Source of the DNA: Nemertoderma westbladi
Lineage: Eukaryota > Xenacoelomorpha > Nemertodermatida > Nemertodermatidae
Direction: 5' to 3'
DNA length: 64,000 nt
NCBI GenBank assembly: GCA_032718475.1
Contig: JAUCBJ010007881.1
Coordinates: forward strand, 1 to 64,000
In this document: piece by piece, positions 10,500 to 22,228 of the stretch
Layout: the number at the start of each line of letters is the position of its first letter
Numbering within the stretch: the first letter of the stretch is position 1
Translations under genes and position numbers: made by a program
Notes under the pieces: model-generated
Seen by the model: the letters and a program-made list of their open reading frames with translations, nothing else
Database searches by the model: none
Told to the model about the DNA's origin: nothing

Positions 10500-11090
10500 G
10501 AATAATCGCATAAACTCTGAATAATAAATATTACGCTACGCGTACAAACTACTCAAACAAAATACAGACCGAACACTGACAGACTACTATCAAACCTAAA
10601 CAAACCACGGTATATGCAGACTCCGAAATGATTAGGGAGTATGCGCTCTAACCCAGTAGTGCGACTTATTCTTTAGTTGGGGGATTACCTTACAGCGTTC
10701 GCTGCCCCTACTGCCTAATCGTACTTAATCGGACAGATGATCTACACACGCGGCAATCCGTTCAGACCTAATAACAGCCAGACAACTATCCAGCCTACAA
10801 ATTATCTAAATAAAATTATACGCTACCCGTACAGACTTACACAAACAAAGTACAGACTAAACGATGGCAGACCACTCTCAAGCCTAAATAAACCACAGGA
10901 CATGCAGACTCCGAAATGATTAGGGAGTATGCGCTCTAACCCAGTAGTGCGACTTATTCTTTAGTTGGGGGATTACCTTACAGCGTTCGCTGCCCCTACT
11001 GCCTAATCGTACTTAATCGGACAAGTGCTCTACACACACTGCAATTCGTTCGGACCTAACAGCAATCAGACAACAGCTCAGCCTACAAAT
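10500..11090. repeat. 288-bp tandem duplication
   Basis: The block starting GCAGACTCCGAAATGATTAG at 10616 recurs almost unchanged at 10904. The unit includes TTTAGTTGGGGGATTACCTT and extends upstream in a more diverged form (AAACCACGG versus AAACCACAGG contexts). There are about two copies. Confidence 0.85.
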
Positions 11091-11373
11091 TGTCTGTCCA
11101 ATCTGATCAGGTTTACACGCCTTCTGTTCAATACTGGCCTACAAACAAATAAAACTGACAGAAATAAGTAAGCTCCAAAAGAAACAAGGGGTGTACAGTC
11201 CCTAATCTCTTAAACAGCCTACCGGTATACAACAATCAAATCGAATAATACTAGTGTACTTATACGAAAGTAGGTACCGGTCCGGATGATCAGGCAGTCA
11301 GGCCTACTGGTTACCGGTCGACCGGTACTTTCGACTTTATTGCTTACTGCAATAAAGAAGCGATATCCTTTAA

Positions 11374-12598
11374 TGTTCGCGCTTTCAGACCTTTGGCAGT
11401 TTAACCCACCAAATTAAGATGTCTTCTAGATATTAAATCTGCTTTTAGTCTATGACAAGTATTTGATTCACTACACTAGTCGAAACCAATCCGTGCGCGA
11501 CCATTCACCCGCTGGATATTCCCGGGAGATTGGGTTCGACGGTTTAATTTTATTGCTATGTAAGCCTAATGTATTATTCGACTGACAGTATTATATAATC
11601 TCTGACAATATTATTCACCTTCGGTAATATTAACAGTTCCTTTAGGACGTGGCGCTTTATCTATATAAACAGAGTTATGACTTAAACTACTCACAACGAT
11701 ATGGCTTAATTATAATTCACATATATGGCGCATTCTTTAGGAATTGCTTCTTTAACAGACTCACTCATACACAATGCTGCACAATACTGCACACTAATCT
11801 GCCAATCTTCACTGATTTTAGTCACATATAAAAGGAACACAGGCTGACTCATGTAGGGTCTATCAAATAACATTAGATTCACTTCAAACCACTTTAACAT
11901 AAGTCACAATCGTTATTGGTAACCTTTCTCTCTTACCTTCGGTATATCAAGAATATTGGGTTGCGGGGTTATTTATCGTTATTCCAAATATAATAATTCA
12001 TCAACCATATTATGAAGAACTGACAGTAAATAGCAGTATAAACAACAACTGAACAGTTAGGTATATCGGTACATCAGTACCGGTATGTCAGCATTGAGAT
12101 ATTTACAGAGATATTCAAGTTAAAGGATATATGCCCTTTATAATTAAACCTACTAGTGTAAGACTAAAAAGCAGTACAGCACAAAATACTTCCAAGCCGT
12201 TCTTTCTTTGGCTCAAGACTGAATGTAAACACTGCACATAGGCATTGCGTCATTTCTCGGAAATTTTCTGTACAAGGAGCCACAAAAACGCTCTCATTGG
12301 CTGACTGAACTGAGAGACGCCGTAGAACAAAGGAAATCAACACGTATGAATGTCAGCTGTTAACCGTAGTCATAGTAACTACTGTTCAAGAGTAGCTATC
12401 ACCCCTTTGCGTCACGAATTGCCATAGAATCATAAAATATGCCTTTCACAGTACACATACGGAGGAAATAGGTCTTAGATCCTCTAAAAACACCGATACA
12501 GCAATAATACGGTCTCTTACACCTACCAAATCAACTACAAAGTATTTTAATGTAAAAGATAATAAAAATAACGGGGCAATTCAGCAAAGGCTTTTACA
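11374..12598 (-). repeat. 5' LTR of element A
   Basis: The plus strand reads TGTTCGCGCTTT...GGCTTTTACA. The same ends and much of the interior recur at 42942-44111 (LTR of element B), for example CAGTTCCTTTAGGACGTGGC and AACAGAGTTATGACTTA. On the element's strand the LTR therefore runs TGTAAAAGC...GCGCGAACA, a normal TG...CA LTR of 1,225 bp. Its promoter would drive transcription toward lower coordinates. The two LTRs are clearly diverged in places. Confidence 0.85.
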
Positions 12599-12602
12599 GT
12601 GC

Positions 12603-12910
12603 CAGCCTGCAGTGGAGGTGGGCCAGCCTGCGGTGGAAGTGGGCCATCCTGCAGTGGAGGTGGGCCAGCCTGCAGTGGAGGTGGGCCAGCCTACAGTGGA
12701 GGTGGGCCAGCCTTCAGTGGAGGTGAGCCAGCCTGCAGTGGAGGTGGGCCAGCCTGCAGTAGAGGTGGGCCAGCCTGCGGTGGAGGTGGGCCAGCCTTCA
12801 GTGGAGGTGGGCCCGCCTACAGTGGAGGTGGGCCAGCCTGCGGTGGAGGTGGGCCAGTCTGCGGTGGAGGTGGGCCAGCCTGCGGTGGAGGTGGGCCAGC
12901 CTGCGGTACA
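12603..12910. repeat. 21-bp minisatellite
   Basis: About 14-15 copies of a unit reading GTGGAGGTGGGCCAGCCTGC plus one base. The unit is a multiple of 3, so two plus frames stay open (Gly/Pro/Cys-rich and Val/Glu/Gln-rich); I see no sign that either is a gene. The array starts within 5 bp of the outer edge of LTR A. Confidence 0.9.
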
Positions 12911-14000
12911 TCGAGGTGGTGTGGAGAATGTCTGTAATTATAATCATGAATAGGATTTAGATTAATTATTGAGTAATGTTTATTAATTAACTGTAATCTA
13001 CTACAAAATGCAATGATCTCAAAGTCCTCTTGTAGTCGAGTTAGCTACTGTATATAGTCCTACATATACATACATAGTCTAACAATGGGAACAATTTAAT
13101 TCAAATTTCTATATTGTTTATTGTTGCCAATTGAATATTGTGCAAATATTTGTTTTCTCTATTTAATAATAAGTTTATGTGCTATGGTCATGTGCCAGCA
13201 GGGCTGTGAAGAAAATAAATGCAATGCTTTAAATGTAATGCAATTCACGTTACTCAACTCCTGTTTTTGGAAGTTTCTATAAAAATCCTTCGAATTGGAG
13301 CGCGATTCGCATGAGCTATTTACTGCGTTCTCATTAGAAATGTTAATTTTATGATACAATAAATTATTTTCGCACGTGTGGCGCGAAGAGTAAATCGGCC
13401 TCCTGGCCTCTCCTGACAAACTGTTTAACTTCATTAAATACCCATGGTATAGCGTCTGTCTATAAAATTTCGATAAAATTTATTGGATATACTTTACCCA
13501 CGTACTCCTATGCTCCTATGTTAAAGAATCACTGTGCAAAACTTTGGAAAAATTAGAGGTCAAATTTGGGAAGGTTTTTTTTTACTGTAGGAACTAGAAA
13601 TTGTATCCACCACGCAGTCTTTAGCCTTACACATATTCACATCTGTCTAAAATTAGCAGTATTTGTGAATATGTTGTCCGTAGAGGCTGACGGATAGAGA
13701 CAGATAGCGGTGTAGGCTGGTTAAAAACTGTAAGTAAAATGTTTATTAAATGGATATGTGTAAGAAGGTTATGCACAACTTTTGAAAATTTTGCAAAAAT
13801 CCTGCCTAAATTAGTAGTTAGAATATGTATTATTAATTATAGCGGCGGTGATGGTTCATGGTTATGGCTAATTACTCCACCCTTTCATTGTAGCCAGTCT
13901 TTTAAGACGGCCATTGGCCAAGTACATTTGGGTTGATCACAGTGGATATAAATTGCGGACATACAAAATAACAGGTAGTATTTCCAGGTCTACCTTTTAT
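12911..14000. other. Intergenic, nothing recognised
   Basis: AT-rich sequence. Short frames at 13159-13434 (minus) and 13739-13936 (plus) have no recognisable content. Confidence 0.6.
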
Positions 14001-14003
14001 CTG

Positions 14004-14440
14004 ACACGCTATCGGAATGGTTAGAGCACCAGACTTCCATCCTGGAGGTCACCAGTTCGACACCACATGTACGTCAATGCCGAATTTTCTATGCTATCTC
14101 AACAAAAATATAAAAATAAATCCTGTACGATGTTGATTCTGCTGTTTATTGGCGATTCAGTGGACATACAATTTGTAGTAAATTATATTTGTGGATTATA
14201 ATTATTTAAACCTTGCTAAGCACGATGAACTGGAGCTGACAATTCGCCCCCTAGCGACAGAGAGAGGAACTGTAAAAGTCTGTCTGTATGTAGAATTTAT
14301 AAATAAGCAATGCTCCTAGGTTACTATTACCAAATTTCAGATAAATCTGATGGTTGGTTCTACTTTTACGTTTCTGTCAATTCTCCCACTTGCGGCAGAC
14401 AGAGGAACTATGGAAGTCTGTCTGTGTGAAGAACATCTAA
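14004..14440 (+). mobile_element. tRNA-derived SINE with Gly-like head
   Basis: The head contains GGAATGGTTAGAGCACC (A-box region), an anticodon-arm-like CCAGACTTCCATCCTGG whose loop would carry UCC (Gly), and CAGTTCGACACC (B box). Two diverged copies of a tail block follow at about 14236 and 14375 (TAGCGACAGAGAGAGGAACT and TTGCGGCAGACAGAGGAACT, each followed by AAGTCTGTCTG). The block resembles the end of the SINE at 3329-3545. The mispaired stems make it a retroposon, not a tRNA gene. Confidence 0.5.
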
Positions 14441-15250
14441 ACTATTGATAGACTACATGTGTACAAAGTTTAGTTCCATTTCATCCATGATTGACCGACT
14501 TATTAGCGTTCAAACATAGCCAGCCACAAACATAGCCAGCCACAAACATAGCCAAGCCAGCCACAAACAAACAAACTAATAATAGCTGCAGGAACTCGAG
14601 CAGAGCACCAGTGATTTTTTTATGGACTTCTCTATGGACATATAATTTTTATTATATTTAATTTGCGAAATATCTTTGAATACGACTATAAGATATGAAG
14701 GAAATAAAGTCAGTTCACGGATTATTGCACCAACGATATTTTCACCACTTAACTTCTGAAAGTTTTGTTTTCGGATTAACTCTCGAAATAAGAAGATTGA
14801 AATACAATCCCAATGGAATAGCGTGCCGAAATAAATGGGTTGTAAACTTTTACTGAGTGTGAGTGGGTATAAGCCTATTGGGATTCAAATAAGATTAACT
14901 AAAAGAATATAACGAGCATTCCGTTGCTTCCATTGTATAGGCAACATAACATATTGGCCGTGGATGACCTCACATCAATGAGCACACCAAGTATCACAAT
15001 AACCCTGGGGCATACCATCTAATTAGATGTTCGTTATAGCATGCATAGTACATGTGAATTAGATCATCGCGGAAATACCGCGCAATTTGAACAATTATTT
15101 TTTGATTCGGTGTCATTTGGCTTGCTGAATTTAATTGACTAATAATAGAAGGCATTTTTGCCAAACTGGTAATCAATAATTACTAGAAATTCTGCAACAA
15201 AGAGACCAACCATTTAACAGTCAATTCTGGTAGATACACCAAACGTATTG
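14441..15250. other. Intergenic with short ACATAGCCAGCCACAA repeats
   Basis: At 14513-14575 a 16-bp motif (ACATAGCCAGCCACAA) is repeated about three times, possibly a retroposon tail. I see no gene in the remainder. Confidence 0.55.
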
Positions 15251-15257
15251 TAGTAAT

Positions 15258-18200
15258 TGTAGTGAGTTTTAGTTCTGTAGGTTGGTCCCTAGGTTGTACA
15301 CAGTCCTGTAGGTCGGCCCCTGGGTTGTACACAGTTCTGTAGGTCGGCCCCTAGGTTGTACACAGTTCTGTAGGTCTGCCCCTGGGTTGTACACAGTTCT
15401 TTAGGTCGGCCCCTCGGTTGTACACAGTTCTGTAGGTCGGCCCCTAGGTTGTACACAGTTCTGTAGGTCGGCCCCTAGGTTGTACACAGTTCTGTAGGTC
15501 TGCCCCTCGGTTGTACACAGTTCTGTAGGTCGGCCCCTGGGTTGTACACAGTTCTGTAGGTCGGCCCCTCGGTTGTACACAGTTCTGTAGGTCGGCCCCT
15601 CGGTTGTACATAGTTCAGTAGGTCGGCCCCTCGGTTGTATACAGTTCTTTAGGTCGGCCCCTGGGTTGTACACAGTTCTTTAGGTCGGCCCCTCGGTTGT
15701 ACACAGTTCTGTAGGTCTGCCCCTCGGTTGTACACAGTTCTGTAGGTCGGCCCCTAGGTTGTACACAGTTCTGTAGGTCGGCCCATAGGTTGTACACAGT
15801 TCAGTAGGTCGGTCCCTAGGTTGTACACAGTTCTGTAGGTCTGCCCCTCGGTTGTACACAGTTCTGTAGGTCGGCCCCTGGGTTGTACGCAGTTCTTTAG
15901 GTCGGCCCCTCGGTGGTACACAGTTCAGTAGGTCGGTCCCTAGGTTGTACACAGTTCTGTAGGTCTGCCCCTCGGTTGTACACAGTTCTGTAGGTCGGCC
16001 CCTCGGTTGTACACAGTTCTTTAGGTCGGCCCCTCGGTTTTACATAGTTCTGTAGGTCGGTCCCTCGGTTTTACATAGTTCTGTAGGTCGGCCCCTAGGT
16101 TGTACACAGTTCTGTAGGTCGGCCCCTCGGTTGTACATAATTCTGTAGGTCGGCCCCTCGGTTGTACACAGTTCTGTAGGTCTGCCCCTCGGTTGTACAT
16201 AGTTCTGTAGGTCGGCCCCTCGGTTTTACACAGTTCTGTAGGTCGGTCCCTCGGTTGTATACAGTTCTGTAGGTCGGCCCCTCGGTTGTACACAGTTCTG
16301 TAGGTCTGCCCCTCGGTTGTACACAGTTCTGTAGGTCGGCCCCTCGGTTTTACACAGTTCTGTAGGTCGGCCCCTGGGTTGTACACAGTTCTGTAGGTCT
16401 GCCCCTCGGTTGTACACAGTTCTGTAGGTCGGTCCCTCGGTTGTATACAGTTCTGTAGGTCGGCCCCTCGGTTGTACACAGTTCTGTAGGTCTGCCCCTC
16501 GGTTGTACACAGTTATGTAGGTCGGCCCCTCGGTTGTACATAGTTCTGTAGGTCGGCCCCTCGGTTGTACATAGTTCTGTAGGTCGGTCCCTCGGTTGTA
16601 CACAGTTCTGTAGGTCGGCCCCTCGGTTGTACACAGTTCTTTAGGTCGGCCCCTCGGTTGTACATAGTTCTGTAGGTCGGTCCCTCGGTTGTACATAGTT
16701 ATGTAGGTCGGTCCCTCGGTTGTATACAGTTCTGTAGGTCGGCCCCTCGGTTGTACACAGTTCTGTAGGTCGGCCCCTCGGTTGTACACAGTTCTGTAGG
16801 TCGGCCCCTCGGTTGTACACAGTTCTGTAGGTCGGCCCCTCGGTTGTACACAGTTCTTTAGGTCGGCCCCTCGGTTGTACATAGTTCTGTAGGTCGGTCC
16901 CTCGGTTGTACATAGTTATGTAGGTCGGTCCCTCGGTTGTACACAGTTCTGTAGGTCGGCCCCTCGGTTGTACACAGTTCTGTAGGTCGGCCCCTCGGTT
17001 GTACACAGTTCTTTAGGTCGGCCCCTCGGTTGTACATAGTTCTGTAGGTCGGTCCCTCGGTTGTACATAGTTATGTAGGTCGGCCCCTCGGTTGTACACA
17101 GTTCTGTAGGTCGGCCCCTCGGTTGTACATAGTTCTGTAGGTCGGTCCCTCGGTTGTACATAGTTATGTAGGTCGGCCCCTCGGTTGTACACAGTTCTGT
17201 AGGTCGGCCCCTCGGTTGTACACAGTTCTGTAGGTCGGCCCCTCGGTTGTACACAGTTCTGTAGGTCGGCCCCTCGGTTGTACACAGTTCTTTAGGTCGG
17301 CCCCTCGGTTGTACATAGTTCTGTAGGTCGGTCCCTCGGTTGTACATAGTTATGTAGGTCGGTCCCTCGGTTGTACACAGTTCTGTAGGTCGGCCCCTCG
17401 GTTGTACACAGTTCTGTAGGTCGGCCCCTCGGTTGTACACAGTTCTTTAGGTCGGCCCCTCGGTTGTACATAGTTCTGTAGGTCGGTCCCTCGGTTGTAC
17501 ATAGTTATGTAGGTCGGCCCCTCGGTTGTACACAGTTCTGTAGCTCGGCCCCTCGGTTGTACATAGTTCTGTATGTCGGCCCCTGGGTTGTACACAGTTC
17601 TGTAGGTCGGCCCCTCGGTTTTACACAGTTCTGTAGGTCGGTCCCTCGGTTGTATACAGTTCTGTAGGTCGGCCCCTCGGTTGTACACAGTTCTGTAGGT
17701 CTGCCCCTCGGTTGTATACAGTTCTTTAGGTCGGCCCCTCAGTTGTACACAGTTCTTTAGGTCGGCCCCTCGGTTGTACACAGTTCTGTAGGTCTGCCCC
17801 TCGGTTGTACACAGTTCTGTAGGTCGGTCCCTCGGTTGTATACAGTTCTGTAGGTCGGCCCCTCGGTTGTACACAGTTCTGTAGGTCGGCCCCTCGGTTG
17901 TACATAGTTCTGTAGGTCGGCCCCTCGGTTGTACACAGTTCTTTAGGTTGGCCCCTCGGTTTTACATAGTTCTGTAGGTCGGTCCCTCGGTTTTACATAG
18001 TTCTGTAGGTCGTCCCCTCGGTTGTACATAGTTCTATAGGTCGGTCCCTCGGTTGTACACAGTTCTGTAGGTCGGTCCCTCGGTTGTACATAGTTTTTTA
18101 GGTGGGCCCCTGCGTTGTACATAGTTCTGTAGTTCTGCCCCTCGGTTGTACACAGCTCTTTAGGTCGGCCCCTCGGTTGTACACAGTTCTTTAGGTCGGC

Positions 18201-18594
18201 CCCTCGGTTGTACACAGTTCAGTAGGTCGGCCCCTCGGTTGTATACAGTTCTGTAGGTCGGCCCCTCGGTTGTACACAGTTCTTTAGGTCGGCCCCTCGG
18301 TTGTACACAGTTCTGTAGGTCGGCCCCTCAGTTGTACACAGTTCTGTAGGTCGGCCCCTCGGTTGTACACAGTTCTGTAGGTCGGCCCCTCGGTTGTACA
18401 CAGTTCTGTAGGTCGATCCCTCGGTTGTAAACAGTTCTTTAGGTCGGCCCCTGGCTTGTACATAGTTATGTAGGTCTGCCCCTCGGTTGTACACAGTTCT
18501 GTAGGTCGGTCCCTCGGTTGTACACAGTTCTGTAGGTCGGCCCCTCAGTTGTACACAGTTCTGTAGGTCGGCCCCTCGGTTGTACACAGTTCTG
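15258..18594. repeat. 3.3-kb satellite, 31-bp unit
   Basis: More than 100 tandem copies of a 31-bp unit containing GTAGGTCGGCCCCTCGGTTG, followed by TACACAGTTCT. Variants (GTCTGCCCC, GTCGGTCCCT, CATAGTTATG, TTCTTTAGG) recur in fixed order. The CTTTAGG / GGTCCCT / TTATG triplet repeats at 16855, 17010, 17290 and 17445, so spacing is 155 bp (five units) or 279 bp (nine units): a higher-order repeat. Because 31 is not a multiple of 3 and the minus strand of the unit lacks stops, long minus-strand frames of up to about 218 codons appear in all three phases. They are by-products, not genes. Confidence 0.95.
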
Positions 18595-18599
18595 CAGTC

Positions 18600-19460
18600 T
18601 GCAGCTAGAGGAAGAAGTGTGTGAAAGTGAAAACCTTGGCCCATTTTGTTGTCCTGGTTCTTGGCAGATATGGACTAAAGCATAACAAAGTTAGCAGTTA
18701 GCAGTTAGCAGTTAGGAGGAATTTGAGGTTTTCGCTTTCGGACTTTTCGCACTCTTAGTACCCTTCTAGAGGGCTGGATTCTGGATGTACCAGTCTTTTA
18801 GTAAAGTTGTCGTTAATACTAACTACCTATACTGAACAGTACCGTCACTTATACAGCTGTAAGTACGGTACTGAACAATAAACTAGCAGAATGATGGATA
18901 CGTTTTTATATTACTTCAGTGGCGGGAGTGAGACACGCGATAGCCCAGTTTCGGCACATATATGTGGCGAAATTTTCGATATATAGAAAAATGTGGCGGG
19001 TATGGTACAAAGTTCTTTATGCCTACGACTACTGTATAAGTAATCATTATTTTAGAAGGAAAATAATTATAAAATCTTCCTACGATTTAGTTTTTGGATA
19101 TAGACAGTTTTTAAATTCTGCTGTTTGTAGACTTTCTCATTTTTATGTGGCTAAAATTAGGCATTTTAAAAATAAATTTAAGAATAGAGAGTATTCAGCT
19201 ATCTATTCTGACAATTAATTAAATCGATTTTTCAAAAATTTTCTATATTTTTGCTCTCGGCCCACGTGGTTTTGACGCTTACCAATGTAAGGATGTATAA
19301 ATGAATACCTTTTTATTAAAAATCGAAGCAAGAAAATCGTAATTCAGAATAGTCATCCAGAAGTTCCGATGTGCAATATAATTACAATCACCTTAAGGCA
19401 TGCGATAAAATGTCTTTATAGGATTTTTGTAGCTCATGATAATGATAACGATTATTTGGA
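18600..19460. other. Intergenic with a short cruciform
   Basis: No gene is recognised. The segment 18837-18873 is an imperfect palindrome with arms CAGTACCGT / ACGGTACTG and inner arms ACTTA / TAAGT around CAGCTG. A small AGTTAGC repeat lies at 18690-18715. The 99-codon frame at 18919-19218 has no recognisable features. Confidence 0.55.
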
Positions 19461-19467
19461 GTAACAT

Positions 19468-20541
19468 TTAATCAATAACATAAACCTCATGGGGTGAGCC
19501 CTCAAAAACATCTGCTTGCCGATTGTTAAGTCTAAGTGGCCAGTAGTGGTGGAGATAATCTGAAAGGCGACCAAATGGGAATAAGATAGTGGTGTAAGAT
19601 GCAAGATGCAATAATTTCGCTCCCATTGCTTCACACATTAATGGGGCCGTAGACAATATGTGATGAAGACGTGTCTTTAAACAATTAGGGGGGAGTAAAC
19701 GCGAAAGTGTTAGCGTCAAAATACCCATCTAGAGTATAGTGATCAATGAGTACTGGCCAGAACACAGCCAAATGAGACAGTGAAGTGGCGAGGTGAAACG
19801 GCGAAAGCAATGTCCTTCAAATCGGAGGCGACTTTGTTCCAGTGTCAAGCTTGGGGGAACCAATGAGACACCTCCAATGTTATATAGTGTCTGGTTGGAG
19901 ATGTGTGCATTGTACTTGACACAATGAACCTGGCGTAGCATTCTTGTGAATGTGCCATCCAGAGATTTAGTGTCCTCCGCAGTTAGAGCCCAGCATGGAC
20001 TCCCATAGAGGAGTACTGGAATTACTGCTGCTCTAAATAATCGGACCTTAAGATTCCGATTAATTCTGTGTGACTTCCAAATCCTGGAAAGCCTATTCAG
20101 GGCTGCCCATGCCTTTCCCTTACGTATTTGAAGGTCCTAACTTCCTAATCCTAACTAACTAAAAATTAAAACTAACTTCCGGATCCATGATCCCAGGTAA
20201 CAGAAGTCATCCACAGGCTCAAGCGTACCATCCTTTGAGCTTATGCGCATCCGGTCAGTGACTTGCTGAGGACTTTCAAAGTTAACTGTCAAAATTTTGG
20301 TCTTTTTGGAGTTAATAAAACCAACACTAGAAGCAGCCTGTTCTAATGAGCTGAGGAGCCGTTGGGCTCCCTCTAGTGGTTCTGAGAGTACTCCTAAGTC
20401 ATCAGCTAAGTCTAGATCAGTTAGGTACTTGGCAGGATTTCCTCGACTTTTGTAGCCAGTAGGTGGAGTAACCATCACCCCATCATTATTATGATGATTT
20501 AAGTACATGCGTAGAACATAGCCAACCACAATTATGAACAA
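19468..20541 (-). pseudogene. Non-LTR retrotransposon RT relic (C-terminal half)
   Basis: The minus-strand frame 20541-20155 carries DLDLADDLGVLSEPLEGAQ (a diverged form of the RT catalytic box, normally xADD), INSKKTK and VDDFCYLGSWI, in the order of RT motifs of RTE/jockey-like elements. After a frameshift near 20155 the next conserved segment (RKGKAWAAL, minus strand at about 20130) and the C-terminal HCVKYNAHISNQTL / RLRFEGHCFRR block (19941-19729) follow. A further break is at 19728. The 5' part with the endonuclease is missing, so it is a 5'-truncated, inactive copy. Confidence 0.75.
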
Positions 20542-21149
20542 GAATGGCGCAAGATAGTGATACTTTAAACGTAGAAAGGAAAATTAGAGAGATTTGTTTC
20601 TTAGAGAAATCATCGCTACATTTAGGGCGTCCAATTGAAGATTTCCAAAGAGCTGTGGAATAGGTTTCCAGTTGAGATGTGAATTTGCTAAAGCAATTGA
20701 GCACTACCTGTTACAACTGTTATAGTAGATGATTGAGATTAATGACCAACTGCTAACTTATGCAGTTAACCAAACACTGCAACTAGAACGCCATCAAGAT
20801 GGCTTTAAACGAACCTGTCTTACACAGACTCCAAGAAACAGATGGGATTGGAAGATGCAAACCAAGAATGACTTGCATCAACCAAAAAACTGCCTCCCAT
20901 CTAATGTAATACACATTCGCCTAGGCAAACAAATCATAATCACAATTACTACGATGATGTGTGAAATGGTATCCATATCCGCAACCTGAGAAACGGCCCA
21001 AAAGAGCAGTTTATTCTGCGGAGGGGTCTTTTCTGTATTAGATAAATAAAATAAAGAACACTATAATTACAGTATTTATACCTGATACATTCTCAGTTAG
21101 CCTAATAAAAACATCGGAGCAACCAATATAATGTACATGTACAAGCATC
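20542..21149. other. Intergenic, nothing recognised
   Basis: No gene is supported. The segment GGCTTTAAACGAACCTG at 20801 also occurs near 27047, which suggests an unclassified dispersed repeat. Confidence 0.5.
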
Positions 21150-22228
21150 CTATGAAAGGTGTTCGGACACTTCCCCCCCGGACACTTCCCCCCCGCGGAC
21201 ACTTCCCCCCCGACTCGACTGTTCTTAACTTCGCACATTCGTATTTTTCATTTTGTAAGGTAAACGGACCGCTTGTATCCAGATAAGTTGTATCCAATTT
21301 TCCTTTCGTAGCGCAGAAAGTGATCTTTTGCATCCCGATTTTACATTTTATATCCAAGTTTTATTTATGGGTTTTATCAATGCAATTACATCGTATTGTT
21401 TGCTAATCTTCAAACAATTAATTATATTAGATGACCTATAAATTCCATCCCCGGAATGATATACTGTTTTTATTAACTATAGAATTATAAAAATTAATTG
21501 TTTTAATTATAGGTATTATTATGTAATAGTCTTCTTCAAATTGTAGCAGATGGGGATGAATATTATTGTTGCAATCAAAATTATACCTCTCCAGGGTAAA
21601 ATCGGTGTGCGTCGACCTGTATTCTGTGTTCAGCATTACTTATTGATATATATATTACTACTATACATACTATATAGATATTATACACACTACATATTAA
21701 ATTTCCTGGTTACTTGCAATATTTTTAATAGGATTTTGTTGAATTATATAATATTGTAGTAATTTATATATTAAATTGGTTAACATTCAATACAGCTCCT
21801 ACTTTAGGCTTAGTCAATTTATTATCTGATGATACAAACATGAATTAATTATTTCAAAGAAGCGGGGGTTTGGGGGCGGTAGCCCCCAACAAAAGAAGCG
21901 GGGGTTTGGGGGCGGCAGCCCCCAATTAAAAGAAATTAAAAGAATTAAAGGAATTAAAAGAAAAACAAACAAAATTTGACTATAAAAATGTTTCTTTTAT
22001 AATTTTGAAAAAACTTGTCTAGATACAACTTGTCCTGTAACCATCTTTAACTTTTGTTTATTGCTTTGATGCACCCAGATTAATTTTAACACTTTAACTG
22101 GGGGGGAAGTGTCCGGGGGGCAAGTGTCCGGGGGGGAAGTGTCCGGGGGGGAAGTGTCCTACTTGGGCGGGGGGGAAGTGTCCGGGGGGGAAGTGTCCGG
22201 GGGGGAAGTGTCCTAGATCCCCTATGAA
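21150..22228. mobile_element. DNA element with GGACACTTCCCCCC terminal subrepeats
   Basis: The left end (21158-21213) holds three copies of GGACACTTCCCCCCC. The right end (22100-22212) holds six or seven copies of the complement, GGGGGGGAAGTGTCC. The outermost bases also match in inverse orientation (CTATGAAAGG at 21149; CCCCTATGAAAG at 22217 is a direct partner). The interior of about 0.9 kb is AT-rich without a recognisable transposase. This looks like a non-autonomous inverted-repeat or foldback element of unknown superfamily. Confidence 0.65.
21858..21928 (+). repeat. Duplicated G-rich stem-loop
   Basis: Two direct copies of a 35-bp unit beginning AGAAGCGGGGGTTTGGGGGC and ending in GCCCCCAA. 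TTGGGGGC pairs with GCCCCCAA around a CGGTA or CGGCA loop, so each unit is a strong hairpin. The runs of G could alternatively form a quadruplex. Confidence 0.8.

Larger units (their letters stand above)
9206..11373 (-). other. Leader between 5' LTR and gag of element A
   Basis: This stretch of 2.17 kb has no long open frame on the element's strand. It is AT-rich and holds an array of ATACCGGTAT palindromes (9343-9587) and a 288-bp tandem duplication (about 10500-11090). Such length is unusual for a BEL leader, so part may be secondary insertion. The bases next to the LTR at 11373 do not begin with the usual TGG of a tRNA primer site. Confidence 0.55.
5091..12598 (-). mobile_element. BEL/Pao LTR retrotransposon A, 3'-truncated
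   Basis: Reading on the minus strand, the order is 5' LTR (12598-11374), a leader of about 2.2 kb, then gag and protease (9205-5091). Comparison with element B shows that similarity stops at about 5091, just after the protease-like domain. RT, RNase H, integrase and the 3' LTR are absent from this locus. The remaining frame is open, so the truncation is probably younger than the decay of B. Confidence 0.85.

Noticed and set aside
12599-12953. Gly/Pro/Cys-rich and Val/Glu-rich frames
   Set aside because: Both come from the 21-bp minisatellite, whose unit length keeps frames open.
15401-18644. Many long minus-strand frames encoding Cys/Arg-rich repeats
   Set aside because: They are the automatic result of a 31-bp unit with no minus-strand stops; no start context, domain or unique sequence.
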